DNA of 64,000 nt from Zopfochytrium polystomum (Eukaryota > Chytridiomycota > Chytridiomycetes > Chytridiales > Chytridiaceae): positions 295,592-359,591 of the forward strand of contig JAIVFJ010000047.1 in NCBI GenBank assembly GCA_025765615.1, in the 5' to 3' direction. This document shows, piece after piece, positions 1 to 9,996 of this stretch. The notes under the pieces were generated by a model. That model made no database searches. It was not told the DNA's origin and saw only the letters and a list, made by a program, of their open reading frames with translations. Both the position numbers and the translations under genes were made by a program. Numbering within the stretch: the first letter of the stretch is position 1; every line of letters starts with the position of its first letter.

Positions 1-238
1 ATTTTTATTTTTTATTTTTTCATTTTCTGTCTCGTTGGGGTTGGGGGGTGAAGGAAGGGGTTGGTTGGTTGTGCGGGGGGCTAGTTGTTTGTTAGTTCAT
101 CAGTGCAGCCAGCCAGCCAGCCAGCTAGCCAGTTAGCTGTTCCTGTTTGGCCATCAATCAATCAATCAATCAATCGAGTGGCAACGGCGGCGGCGGGGGC
201 GTGAACAACGAAGGCGAGTCTTTTCAACGACACACGGT

Positions 239-269
<31 letters not shown>

Positions 270-528
270 GAAAGAGATCGAAATATGTAGACAGAGCCAC
301 GAGTCTCTCCCTCGGCAGTGCAACAAAAAATTAATTTAGGGGTGATACCATAAATGGAGCAAGACGAAGACAAAAAAAAGAAAATGAGGAGAAAAGAAAA
401 GAAAAAGTGAGAAAGATGACGATTGACAGGCACACTGAGAGGTAGACAAGCCCGGAAAAATGAAAATAAACCCCCGCAAAACAACCCAAAACAAAAAAAA
501 AAAAAAAAAATCTGCGCTCCCTCAAACA
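1..528. other. gene-free leader with simple repeats
   Basis: No credible gene seen. It holds a T-rich start, a short (AGCC)n-like run near 101-130, an (AATC)n run near 151-175, a (GT)n run near 236-262 and a poly-A run at 491-510 just before the first GST start. It probably contains the promoter and 5' UTR of the downstream gene. Confidence 0.6.
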
Positions 529-1616
529 ATGATGGCTGCCCTCACGAACGCAAACGACCAAAAGGACCCCGTTTCCGCCATCGCGGTCGAGGCCGTCGCC
601 GTCGCAGAGGCCGCGGGAACGACGGCGGAGTCGGCAACGGCGGCGGCGGCTGCGCCGGCGCGACCGGCAATGGTACTGCTCGGCGAGGCCACGTCGCCGT
701 TCACGCGCAAGGTGCGCATCGTGGCCATGGAGCTGGGCATCGACGCAAGCCGCATCGAGCTCGTGCTGCCGGACCCCATGTCCATCCTGCCCGTCGTGCC
801 CGCCAACGCCGTTTCGGACATGGCTAACCCGCTGGGAAAGGTTCGTCATCTGTCTGTCGTTCGTTGATTTTCGTTTGGACACACCCAAACGTCCTCCCAA
901 CCCTTCTGATTTTAATGTGCTCAAAATAAATAAATAAATAAACAATAACTCTTTACTCCCTTCCACCTCCTCCTCCTACACCGCTCAAAGGTCCCTGCGC
1001 TCCTCCCGACGCCCACCTCCCCGCGCTCCGACGCCATCTACGGCTCGCAAGTGATTGCGCAGCACCTCGACGCGGCCGTAGCTGAGCGCGTTGACCCGTC
1101 TCGGCACGTCCTTCCGCCGGCGTCCGCGCCGGCCGCGCGCGTCCGCGTGCTGACGACCGAGGCGCTCGCGGACGGCGGCACCGAGGCGGTGATCCTGACG
1201 GCATACGAGACGCTGCTGCGGCCCGAGGAGCGGCGATGGGACGCGTGGATCGAGGGCCAGCTGTCCAAGGCGTGGCGCGCGCTCTCCGCGCTGGAGGAGC
1301 GTGTTGTTGCGGGTGACGTTGTGAGCGGAAGCGGCGACGACTATGGCGACGACGGACCGCTCGACCTCGGGACCATTGCGACTGGATGCTTTATTGGGTA
1401 CTTAATTATTTTGAGTCGTTTTTATTTTTTATTTGTTCTTTCTCACGTCAACAACAAATGCGCTACCCAAGGTACTTTGAGTTCCGGCTGCCGCACCTGA
1501 TTGCGTGGCGGGACAAGCATCCGGCGCTCGCGGCCTGGTACGCAAAAATACAAGAGCGGCCGAGCTTTGTTGCTACGGCTCCCACCACCGCGGGTGCGGC
1601 GCCGGCGGCGCAGTAG
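529..1616 (+). CDS. glutathione S-transferase-like protein (paralogue 1)
   Basis: Three exons fit: 529-840, 991-1397 and 1472-1616, giving about 287 aa. After a low-complexity Ala/Thr-rich leader of about 45 residues comes a thioredoxin-like GST N-domain (SPFTRKVRIVAMELGI, then NPLGK|VPALLPT across intron 1). A helical GST C-domain follows, ending in YFEFRLPHLIAW and ALAAWYAKIQERPSF. Such proteins usually conjugate or reduce electrophiles with glutathione in the cytosol; the substrate is unknown. The start is the first of two adjacent ATGs after a poly-A run. Intron phases (0, then 2) match those of the next gene exactly, so the two are tandem duplicates. The N-terminal leader is absent from paralogue 2 and could be a targeting or disordered extension. 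Confidence 0.85.
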
Positions 1617-2106
1617 AACTAAGTGCGGCCTACCTTGTCTCGTACTGTCCGTCTGTCCGTCGTCTGAGAGTGACGAGGGGGCCGCGCGCGTGAGCCTCGG
1701 TGATCTAAGGGAGGCGGAGCTCTGTCTTGTTTTTCGTTTTTGCCCAACATCAGGCTGCAATAATTGTGTATGTTGTTAGCGAAACATACAGGAGTCGTAT
1801 TGACAACCATTGCTGCTTTGGGGAAAACACACGGAGGCCAAACACACACACACACACACACAGACTCACACGTACAAACGCAAACACGCGCCCCGCTCAA
1901 TCATCTCCCTCTCATCCCATGCTTACTCTCTCCTCATAATGTAGTGATTCAGATTGTAGATTGATTGTTGATTCCTCTCATGCCTCTCGTTCTTTGTAGT
2001 TGCTGAGTACTGTACCGGGGGCACTGCCACGCTACCGCGGCTTGTAGTGCTTAATCTTTCTCTCTCGCTCCCTCTCTTCCCTCTACATCTATTTTCTCTC
2101 TCTCTA

Positions 2107-2199
<93 letters not shown>

Positions 2200-2384
2200 G
2201 CTTACACATGCCGTGCGTATCACGACAAGATGTGCTTCGGATCTGCGAACAGGGGCCGATTCGACCGAATCGCGCGATTTCGACGTGACATTTGGGAAGT
2301 ATAAACAGCAGGAAAGGGAAAAAAAAAAAAAGAGAAGGGATTCCAACAGACAAACCGGCAGAGCAGCAAATCAAAAAATCAAAA
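1617..2384. repeat. intergenic spacer with (CA)n and a long (CT)n tract
   Basis: No gene seen. A (CA)n run lies near 1847-1862. A nearly pure (CT)n tract of about 100 bp spans roughly 2095-2196 and ends about 190 bp before the start codon of the next GST. Such pyrimidine tracts recur upstream of other starts in this window. Confidence 0.7.
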
Positions 2385-2645
2385 ATGAGCCGCCCGGTCC
2401 TCTACTTCTCGCCGACGTCGCCGTACGTGCGCAAGGTGCTCATCGCCGCAAAGGAGCTCGGCATCGACGGCACGATCGACCTTGTCGCGCCCGCCGCTGT
2501 GCTGCCCACTTCCACCTCCAACGAGGTCTCGGACAGGGGCGCGAACCCGCTCGGAAAGGTGGGTTGAGAGCGATGACGGCGTGCACGCGCCACACAGACC
2601 CGCGTGGCAGTCCATCTAATCGCACACACCCACACCAAAACCACA

Positions 2646-2685
<40 letters not shown>

Positions 2686-3318
2686 TAGATCCCTGCGCTC
2701 CTGCCCACCCCCGACTCCCCCGCGTCCGACGCCATCATCGGCTCGTCCATCATCTCGCAGTACCTCGACCACGTCGCCAGCACCACCACGAACACCACCC
2801 GCCGCATCCTCCCCACCGACCCACTCGCGCGCATCCGCGTCCTAACAACCGAAGCCCTAGCAGACGGCGCCACCGACGCGCTGCTCCTCGCGCGCTACGA
2901 AACCGCCCTGCGCCCCGCCGACAAGCAGTGGGCGCAGTGGGAGGAGGGCCAGCTGTCAAAGACGTTTCGCGCGCTCGCGGCCCTCGACGCGCGCATCGCA
3001 AAGGACGGCGGCGCGGTGACCGCCGGCGTCAACGTGGCGGACCCGGGGAGCACGCTGGATCTGGCGAGTATTGCCGTGGGGACTTTGGTTGGGTGAGTTT
3101 TCTTTTTTTTTTTTTTTTTTTTTTTTGTTTTGCTTTTTGGAGCGTCGATGTGGAAGTGCGCGCGCCGGAGAGAGGGAAGGAGTGTATGTCGAGTGAATGA
3201 GGGAGGGAGGGAGTAAGTGAGATTCAGAGCGCGTAGCGCTCACTCAATCGGTGCCTCACGGAGCGCAGCGCTCGCACGCGTGCAGAGTTGGAGTACAAGT
3301 CTGCGCGCAGATCGCGCC

Positions 3319-3357
<39 letters not shown>

Positions 3358-3547
3358 CTCACCTCCCTCTCACTCTTAAACTTTCCAACCCCCAATCAAC
3401 CACACACACACACACACGCACGCACGCAGGTACCTGGAGTTCCGCTTTGCGCACATCGCGTGGAAGGAAAAGTACCCGGCGTTGGCGGCGTGGTACGCGA
3501 AGCTGGCCACGCGCCCGAGCTTTGCCTCGACGGCGCCGCCGCAGTGA
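2385..3547 (+). CDS. glutathione S-transferase-like protein (paralogue 2)
   Basis: Three exons, 2385-2558, 2689-3092 and 3430-3547, encode about 231 aa. The N-terminal GST fold is clear (LYFSPTSPYVRKVLIAAKEL, then NPLGK|IPALLPT across intron 1). The C-terminal helical domain ends with YLEFRFAHIAW and ALAAWYAKLATRPSF. The Ser of the SPTSPY stretch is a candidate for the glutathione-activating residue. Exon boundaries and phases are the same as in the upstream paralogue, showing a tandem duplication. Intron 1 is almost entirely (CA)n, and intron 2 holds poly-T and (CA)n runs. A cytosolic detoxification role is inferred from the family; the substrate is unknown. Confidence 0.85.
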
Positions 3548-3667
3548 ACAGAGCCGGACCACTACTTGCTTGAGTACTTAATAAAATGACGTTTACTTCG
3601 CCGCTCTGTCGGCCTTGTCAAATGACTGACGTCATAAATACACCACACTCACACTCGGAGCATCCAC

Positions 3668-5098
3668 ATGGCGGTGCAGTTCAGGACCGAGACGACCGAC
3701 CTGCTCGGCTGCACCGCGCCCATCATCTGCGCGCCCATGGCCGGCGTCTCTTCGCCCGAGCTCGCAGCCGCCGTCGCGCGCCGCGGAGGCTTTCCGTTTC
3801 TCGCGGCAGGTAGGCAGAGAAGCCAGGAGGCAGTTTAGCTGGGTGCGTTTGTTTGGATTGGAAGGATTGGAAGGAGAGAGAGAGAGAGCGTGGAGAGCGA
3901 GCGAGCGAGCGCGGGCGAAGGCAGTCCAACTCAACAACCCCACTCCGCGCACCCGAATCAAATCCCAGGGTACATGACCGACCCGCTGCTGCTCCGTCAG
4001 GACATTGAGCGCTTCAAGCAGCTGGCACCCGAAGCGCCGTTCGGCGTCGGCTTTATCACCTGGACGCTGGAAAAACACCCGCAGATGCTCGACGAGGTAG
4101 AACATGTGCCCGTGCCTTCGTCGCAGCCAACAGACCTGTTGCCCTTCGAACTATCTTAACCTTACCTTCGCACGAAAAAAAAAACAACAAGGCCCTCTCC
4201 GCGTCCCCGACCGCCCTCTGGTTCTCATTTGGCGACGCCGGTCCGCACATCGCCCGCGCCCGCGCGCACCCCTCCAACCCCAAGCTCCTCGCCCAAGTCC
4301 ATACCGTCGCCGCCGCGCTCCACGCCGCCGACAGTCTGGTCCGTCGACGCCGTCGTCGCCCAAGGCCGCGGCGCCGGCGGACACGGCGCCCAGGCCGCCG
4401 CCTCCATCGACACCCTCGCACTCGTCCCGCTCGTCGCCGACGCCGTTGGCGACCGCTGCGCCGTCGTCGCCGCAGGCGCCATCGCCGACGGCCGCGGCCT
4501 CGCCGCCGCTCTCATGCTGGGCGCCTCCGCCGCCGCCCTCGGCACCGCATTTGCCGCCGCCGTCGAGGCCCGCGGCGACGACGCTGGCAAGCGGCGGCTG
4601 GTCGCCGCCGCGCGGAGGGACGCCGCGGGACACGGGGGACCCGCGACGACGGTGCGGACGAGGGTGTTTGACGGATTGAGGAGGATCGCGTGGCCGGAGG
4701 GGTACGATATGCGGGTGCTCGCGAACGCGGTGACGGCGGACGAGGCGAAGACGGCGGAGGAGGAGGGGGCGGGGGCGAAGGCGGTGGTCGTGACGCGGTG
4801 GCAGGCGCGGTTCGACGCAGAGGCGGAAAAGGCGGCGGCGAACGCGCGGGTGCGAGAGGAGCGCGCGCGGGCGCAGGCGGCGGAGGCGGACAGGGGTACA
4901 AGGGCCCGCGCGCCGCCGCCGCCAGCAGAGGCAAGCAGACCGAACTTTGACGTGCTGCACGTGTGCGCGGGCGAGGCCGTCGGGCTGGTGCGCGGCGTGT
5001 TCCGCGCCGAGGCGATCATGGACAGGATCATGGAGCAGGCCGAGGACGCGCTGCGCCTCGGCTGTGCGGTCGTCGACAGGCGGGCCGCACGGCTGTGA
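3668..5098 (+). CDS. nitronate monooxygenase (2-nitropropane dioxygenase family), frame break in exon 3
   Basis: This is an FMN-dependent TIM-barrel enzyme that oxidises alkyl nitronates such as propionate-3-nitronate. Exons fit at 3668-3809, 3969-4096 and 4192-5098. Exon 1 gives the FMN-site start (APIICAPMAGVSSPELAAAV), exon 2 covers GYMTDPLL to FGVGFITW, and exon 3 holds LWFSFGD, VDAVVAQGRGAGGHG and a C-terminal GEAVGLV. Total exon length is one base over a multiple of three. The reading frame must shift by one between HAADS (to 4335) and VDAVV (from 4343). Both sides match the family, so this is either an assembly indel or a recent inactivating mutation. No intron with usable borders explains it. 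It lies 120 bp after GST paralogue 2, a plausible detoxification cluster. Confidence 0.85.
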
Positions 5099-5645
5099 CG
5101 TGGAAGGGGGCAGGGGTAGGGGAGGAAAAATGTTGCCGATTGTTGCACGAATTGACGTTGAAATGAACTCTGTGACGAGAGGTGTATTTCCCTAAGTTTT
5201 GTTACAGCGGAGCCTTTTGAAAAGGTGTTGGAGGTAGTGGTGTCGAGAGAAACGAGTGTCGCTTTGGCGTCGAGTGGGAGATACTGTACAAACGATCGAA
5301 GAAAAGAAGAGAAGAACACAGAAGAATTGGGTGGGAGGAAATGCTACAGTTGGGATTGGGGGGTGAGGCGCTGAAGTACACACATTGGCGGAAAGTCAGT
5401 GAAGTGATGGAGCGAACCAGAGGTCAATAGAAAACAGAGGTAAAAAGAAAAAAAAATCAAGCGAAGTAACGCAATATACAGGCAAAAGTGACTATGGAGG
5501 TGCGTTGGGTAGTCGCAAGTGAGGTCGTGGTTGGCCAAGGGTAGTTGGAAGGTAAGGAGAGGAATGGAAAGGACAGCATGAAGAAAAACCATAGCAGGAC
5601 ATTTGGTCGAGAAAACTGTGTGGTTTCTCTGGTTTTTCTTTTGCC
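5099..5645. other. convergent 3' intergenic region
   Basis: About 550 bp between the convergent nitronate monooxygenase and glucoamylase genes. No coding potential or structured RNA was recognised. It probably holds both 3' UTRs. Confidence 0.6.
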
Positions 5646-7595
5646 TTACGCAGTAAAGTAACCGGCGGTCACCAGGGCCTGCCTGGCCTCGTTCAGGCTA
5701 GACACGGCTGCGTAGCTCCACGTCAGGTCGTCGACACCGTGCGGGCTGCCGTCGGTGCGGCTGTACTGCTCGTTAAAGTGGTACACGTTCTTTGCATGCT
5801 TCTTGACGCGGCGGACGTACGTCTCGGCAAGATCCACCAGCCCGGCGACCACCGCCTTGAACTGCGCCGACCCGATCTGGTACGTGGTCCCAGCCGCGAC
5901 GCTAACCCCGGCGGCGACGCCGGCGGGCCTCGCGCCGACAAAGAACGGCTGCGTCAGCGCGGTGGGGGTGACGGCGCCCGCGTCGAGGTACATTTTCGCA
6001 GCGCGGTAGTACACCTCCGCGACGGCCAGCGTGCACAGGTACCACGGGTTCCCCTGGCTGTTGCCAAGGCCGTCGTACGTGTCGCCGTAGTACCTCCCGA
6101 TGGCGTACGAGATGGGCAGTCCAGTCGAGTCGTTCAGCGCGGCGGCGTTCAGAGCGTACTCTGTCGCGAACCCCTTTGCAAACTGGTACACGCTCGCCAG
6201 GAGCCGCTCGTCGGTCGGCGCGTAGAACCCGTCGCCGTTATACCCGTGCAGCACGCCGAGCGCCAGCGCAGAGTCCAGCTGCCGCCCGTTGACGGTCGTC
6301 ACCATCAGGTTGGTCGACGACGAAAAGAAGCTGCTGGCGATCGTCGACTCGATGGTCGCGGCCTGGGTCTTGTAGTACGGGCTCGCGCCCGTGTCGCCCA
6401 CGACCGCCGTCGCGAACGTCGCTCCCTCGAGCAGCGCGCGCCGCTGCGCCATCATGGTGAAAAAGTGCAACCCGCGCTGCTCCTCCCACAGGTCGCAGCC
6501 GTTCGCGTCGTTGTAGTTGCTGGCGATGTACTCGAGGTCCGGCTTGATGACCGAGTTGGTACCGTTCCACATGTCGACGACAGTCGACAGCGCGCCGCCG
6601 TTCGCGAGGTAGTTGTTGGCGAACCGCATGAAGACGCTGGCGCGGAAGGCCGCGCCGTCGTTCTGCGGGCGGCACCACCCGCCCGTGTAGTCCGTGCCGT
6701 CCACGTTGAACTTGGCTTCGCCGAGCCCCGTGTTGGCGTTGATGTTTTGGATCTTGTGCGTCAGGTCGCGGTGGTCAAAGAAGAGCTGGAGAAGCGTTGC
6801 GTTCTTGGACGATGCGTACCAGCCGCGGACGACTTTTGGAGGCGGGTGAGGGGTTGTTGTGGGAAGAAGGCCATTACGCCAAGTCGAGAGAAAAAAAGGC
6901 AAGCGCAAGCACAAAACAACACCGCACCTTCCATGACCAACGACGCGTCGCGGATCCAGTGGTAGAAGTAGTTTTGCCCGGTCGGTTGGTTCTTGACGGC
7001 CGCGACGACGATCCCCGGAATCGACCCGTCGGGGTGGATGTTGGCCAGCAGGAGCTCGCGGACGTTCGGCGTCGCCGTCGCCAGCCAGCTGGTAAGGTCC
7101 GGACTCAGCGACGCGATGGGGCCGCCCGTGTACGTTCCAGTGACCGTCGCCGTGGCGCTCGCCGTGGTTGTTGTAGTCGTCGTGGGCTGCGTTACCTGGT
7201 AGTTTACTCCATAGCCTCCCTGCGAGGTGTGTCGGAGAGATTTTTTTTAGATCTTGAAAACCGCAAGGAGCGCAAGGAATGCACTTACGTTGTTGTCGTA
7301 GTACTTGGTTCCGGCCACGTCATACTGATAGTGAAATGTAGTCGTCAGTATTCGAAACAAAAAGTGGTCATAACCAAGGGTGGCATGCACTCTGGTGTCG
7401 AATTTACCTCCACGTAGAACTGAGAAATACCAGCCGAACCGATCGAGCAGCTGAAAGTCCAGTACTCGTAGTTGGTCGAGTCCGGGCCGTTGCTGTACGA
7501 GGCGGAGCAAGAGTAGGCCCAGTTTTGGGACAGGTCGGCGTAATTCACGTAAACGGTTTTTTGATAGGCAATGTTGAGCAATTTGCTGCCAAGCG

Positions 7596-7628
<33 letters not shown>

Positions 7629-7852
7629 AAAAAAGGTGAGAGTTGTTGTGTAAACTGTTAGCTTGAGCCACTGAAACAGCATGAAACTGATGCGATCACA
7701 TACATGTTTCCAGAGAGCGTCTTTCCATCATAGCTGTAGGATGTGACCTTGACTTCGTTTGCGGCGAGAACCTTTCCGGGAGGTAAAGCTACTGCAAGCG
7801 CGAGGGCAGCGGCCACCAACAACCGGAGGAACTTTGCAACGATGGACTTCAT
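5646..7852 (-). CDS. secreted glucoamylase, CBM21 + GH15
   Basis: Exo-acting glucan 1,4-alpha-glucosidase releasing glucose from starch or glycogen. Five exons on the minus strand, 7704-7852, 7408-7585, 7289-7324, 6928-7219 and 5646-6832, give about 613 aa, close to Rhizopus glucoamylases. Residues 1-30 are a signal peptide (LLVAAALALAVALPPGKVLA). Next is an N-terminal CBM21-type starch-binding domain (KVTSYSYDG, VYVNYADLSQNW, WTFSCSI), a Thr-rich linker, and the GH15 catalytic domain from about residue 160. The general-acid region CDLWEEQRGLHFFT is intact (Glu codon 6483-6485), as are RPQNDGAAFRA and NPWYLCTLAVAE. The motif expected to carry the general base, GRYPEDxY in the family, reads GRYYGDTY here, with Gly (codon 6084-6086) in place of the Glu. 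Activity is therefore uncertain although the frame is otherwise clean. Confidence 0.95.
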
Positions 7853-7942
7853 GAGGATTGGGGTTGACAGAACTAGCAACGAGACTGGTGGTCGGGCGAT
7901 CGTTTCTTCTTGGTTCCTTCTGTCTCGGAAATGAGGCACTTG
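7637..7942 (-). repeat. donor copy of a segmental duplication (glucoamylase promoter, exon 1, part of intron 1)
   Basis: This stretch, from within intron 1 through exon 1 to about 90 bp upstream of the start, is closely matched by 11889-12192 in the same orientation. Shared landmarks are GAACTAGCAACGAGACTGG upstream of the start, the signal-peptide exon, and CTGTTAGCTT in the intron. Confidence 0.85.
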
Positions 7943-9996
7943 CTTTTCTTTTTCTTCTTGCCGGGGACGATGAGGACTTGAGCGGAGCTGCCGTTCGGCA
8001 GCATGCGAGGTTTTTATAGCCGGGGGGTGGGCGGCTGATCTACCAGTCGGGCGACACGTCGCTTCTTCCTTTTTCATTTTTCAGCGTCATTCCACACATC
8101 ACTTTTTTTGCGTTGGTGGCAACGCGTGCGGAGAACGAAAGACTGCGAGCGAGACAGAGCGAGCGGGTGAGTGCGCAGTGCAATGCTGTGGAACAGAAAA
8201 TAAAGCCCACAGACCCGTCACGCGTACTCTGCGGGCTCATTTCCACAAACGCAACCGTACGCACACAGCTCTCTCTCTCTCTCTGTCGCTCTCTCTCTCT
8301 GTCGCTCTCTCTCTCTGTCTCTCTCTCTCTCTCGCTCTCTCTATCTATCTATCTCTCCTTTGCACACACACCCGCCCTCTTCCAACATTTCCTCTCACCT
8401 TCTCTTGTGTCCAAGTTTCCCCGTCTCCGCCTGTTTGGTGCTGACTAAGTCCCTGCCCCTGAGTTTTCTTAATCGAAGACAAACAATCCGCGCCAAGACT
8501 TGCGGGGTCCCAAAAATGGCATCATCGATTAAAAATTTCAATGGGAATGTGCGCGTGACCCGTTCAACCCCTATGATGAACACTATCTAGTGTTTGGGAG
8601 CTGTGTCAACAGCGTCGGGAGTCAAGTCACGAGGAGGAGGAGGTTAGGAGGTGTTGTGGGCGGAGATCCGACCAAGCTTGATTCTACCAGGAATTTGGGA
8701 GAGGAGAGAGAAAGAGGGACAGGCGAGGATTTGAGACAGAGAGACAGAGACAGAGAGAGGGGTGTGAGATGTTTCACATTTGGTACACACCACACGACTC
8801 GAGACTCCGAAGATCTGGGGCGACCTCCTCCAGCCGCGCCTGGCTGTATGCTCCTGAGCCCGAACGCACACTACGTTTAAGCATTGCTGGTCTCGTCGGA
8901 CGAGTGGGCTGGAAGCCAGGATATTCCAACAACGGTGCCGGATCCGGAGCAAAGAAGATTGCGTCCGGATGTAAGCTGCGCATCGTCCAAGGCATCTCTT
9001 ACTTTGAATGTTAATGAAACCACATGGATCGTTCACTCACGCTCGCGACTTGCCGCCCGCGCCCACGGCGCGGCACCGACCACAGGTTCGTCCAACGGAT
9101 TTTGACCGCCACGAGCTCATACAAGTCAGCGTTTGTTCATGGGAAGCGGGCGCAGGACGCCGAGGCTGGGGGCCGCCACGGCAGGTCGAGGCTGGCGTGG
9201 CAGTAAAACCCGGGGGCGGCTTCCGGCGCTTCCCTTCTCGCTTTGAAGTACTCCTCAAAAAGACCCGTCGCAGAAAGGAGGATGATTGTTGAGATCCTTC
9301 AAAACGCACGGAAATGGGCGGAGTCGTTGTTCGATCTCGTGAGAAGGCAGGTCACTAGACATCATTCCAACTCATCATTACTGCAAGGTGGAAATCGCAG
9401 ACGTGCTTGCCAGTGGCTGCATTGTGGCAAAGACTGCCGACCTGAAGGGAAAGAAAATATCACGCCGCATAGTCGATCGCGAACAAAACCCGCGGGCCAG
9501 CCGCAGACTCCTAGAAGGAACTGCGGGCCAGCCACAGACCCCTTATAGAACTGCAAGTTGCTTGGGCCTTTCTTTCAGAGGCGAGGTTATCAAGTGATAA
9601 GAAACCATCAGTGGATTATCTGCGCTGCTCCCTCCTCCCGCACTGATGCGCGGGATGCTGCCCAGAGTGACAATTGAAGAATGTGTGGGCCTCAGTCAGG
9701 GACTGGGCTTTCACGAAACCACTTACTCCCTCCAGCGCCCAATCACCATCCAAGAGCACCATTGGGTTTTGTACTCCCCAAGGACCGACTGTCGGTGGCC
9801 TTTCCACTTGATAGTCTCTGCAAACGCCGCACGGCCAACACACAGTTCGATGTCGTAGGCCCCCCGCTGCGTGGTGGATCTGCATACTTGGCCCCGCCTG
9901 ATTACGTTCCTGTTTCAAGGTTTTCTTATCTCTTCTACCTGTTGTAACCGCTTCCCACATCCCCGCCACTCTGAACAACACTTTCCGGCTCCCGTC
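7943..9996. other. intergenic region with CT-rich and small tandem repeats
   Basis: About 2 kb with no recognisable gene. It holds a compound CT-rich tract near 8268-8356 and GA-rich stretches near 8700-8760. A two-copy direct repeat of about 31 bp lies near 9492-9552 (unit begins GCGGGCCAGCC). Short open frames here have no family features. The proximal part probably contains the glucoamylase promoter. Confidence 0.55.

Noticed and set aside
2095..2196. Long Leu/Ser and Arg/Glu repeat peptides read from the (CT)n tract
   Set aside because: They are translations of a dinucleotide microsatellite in all frames, with no flanking domain.
4225..5319. A long minus-strand frame opposite nitronate monooxygenase
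   Set aside because: Shadow of GC-rich third positions; the sense strand has the recognised FMN-enzyme motifs.
5739..6965. A 408-aa open frame on the plus strand
   Set aside because: It is the antisense of the glucoamylase GH15 exon; its Arg/Val-rich composition is a shadow of GC-rich codons.
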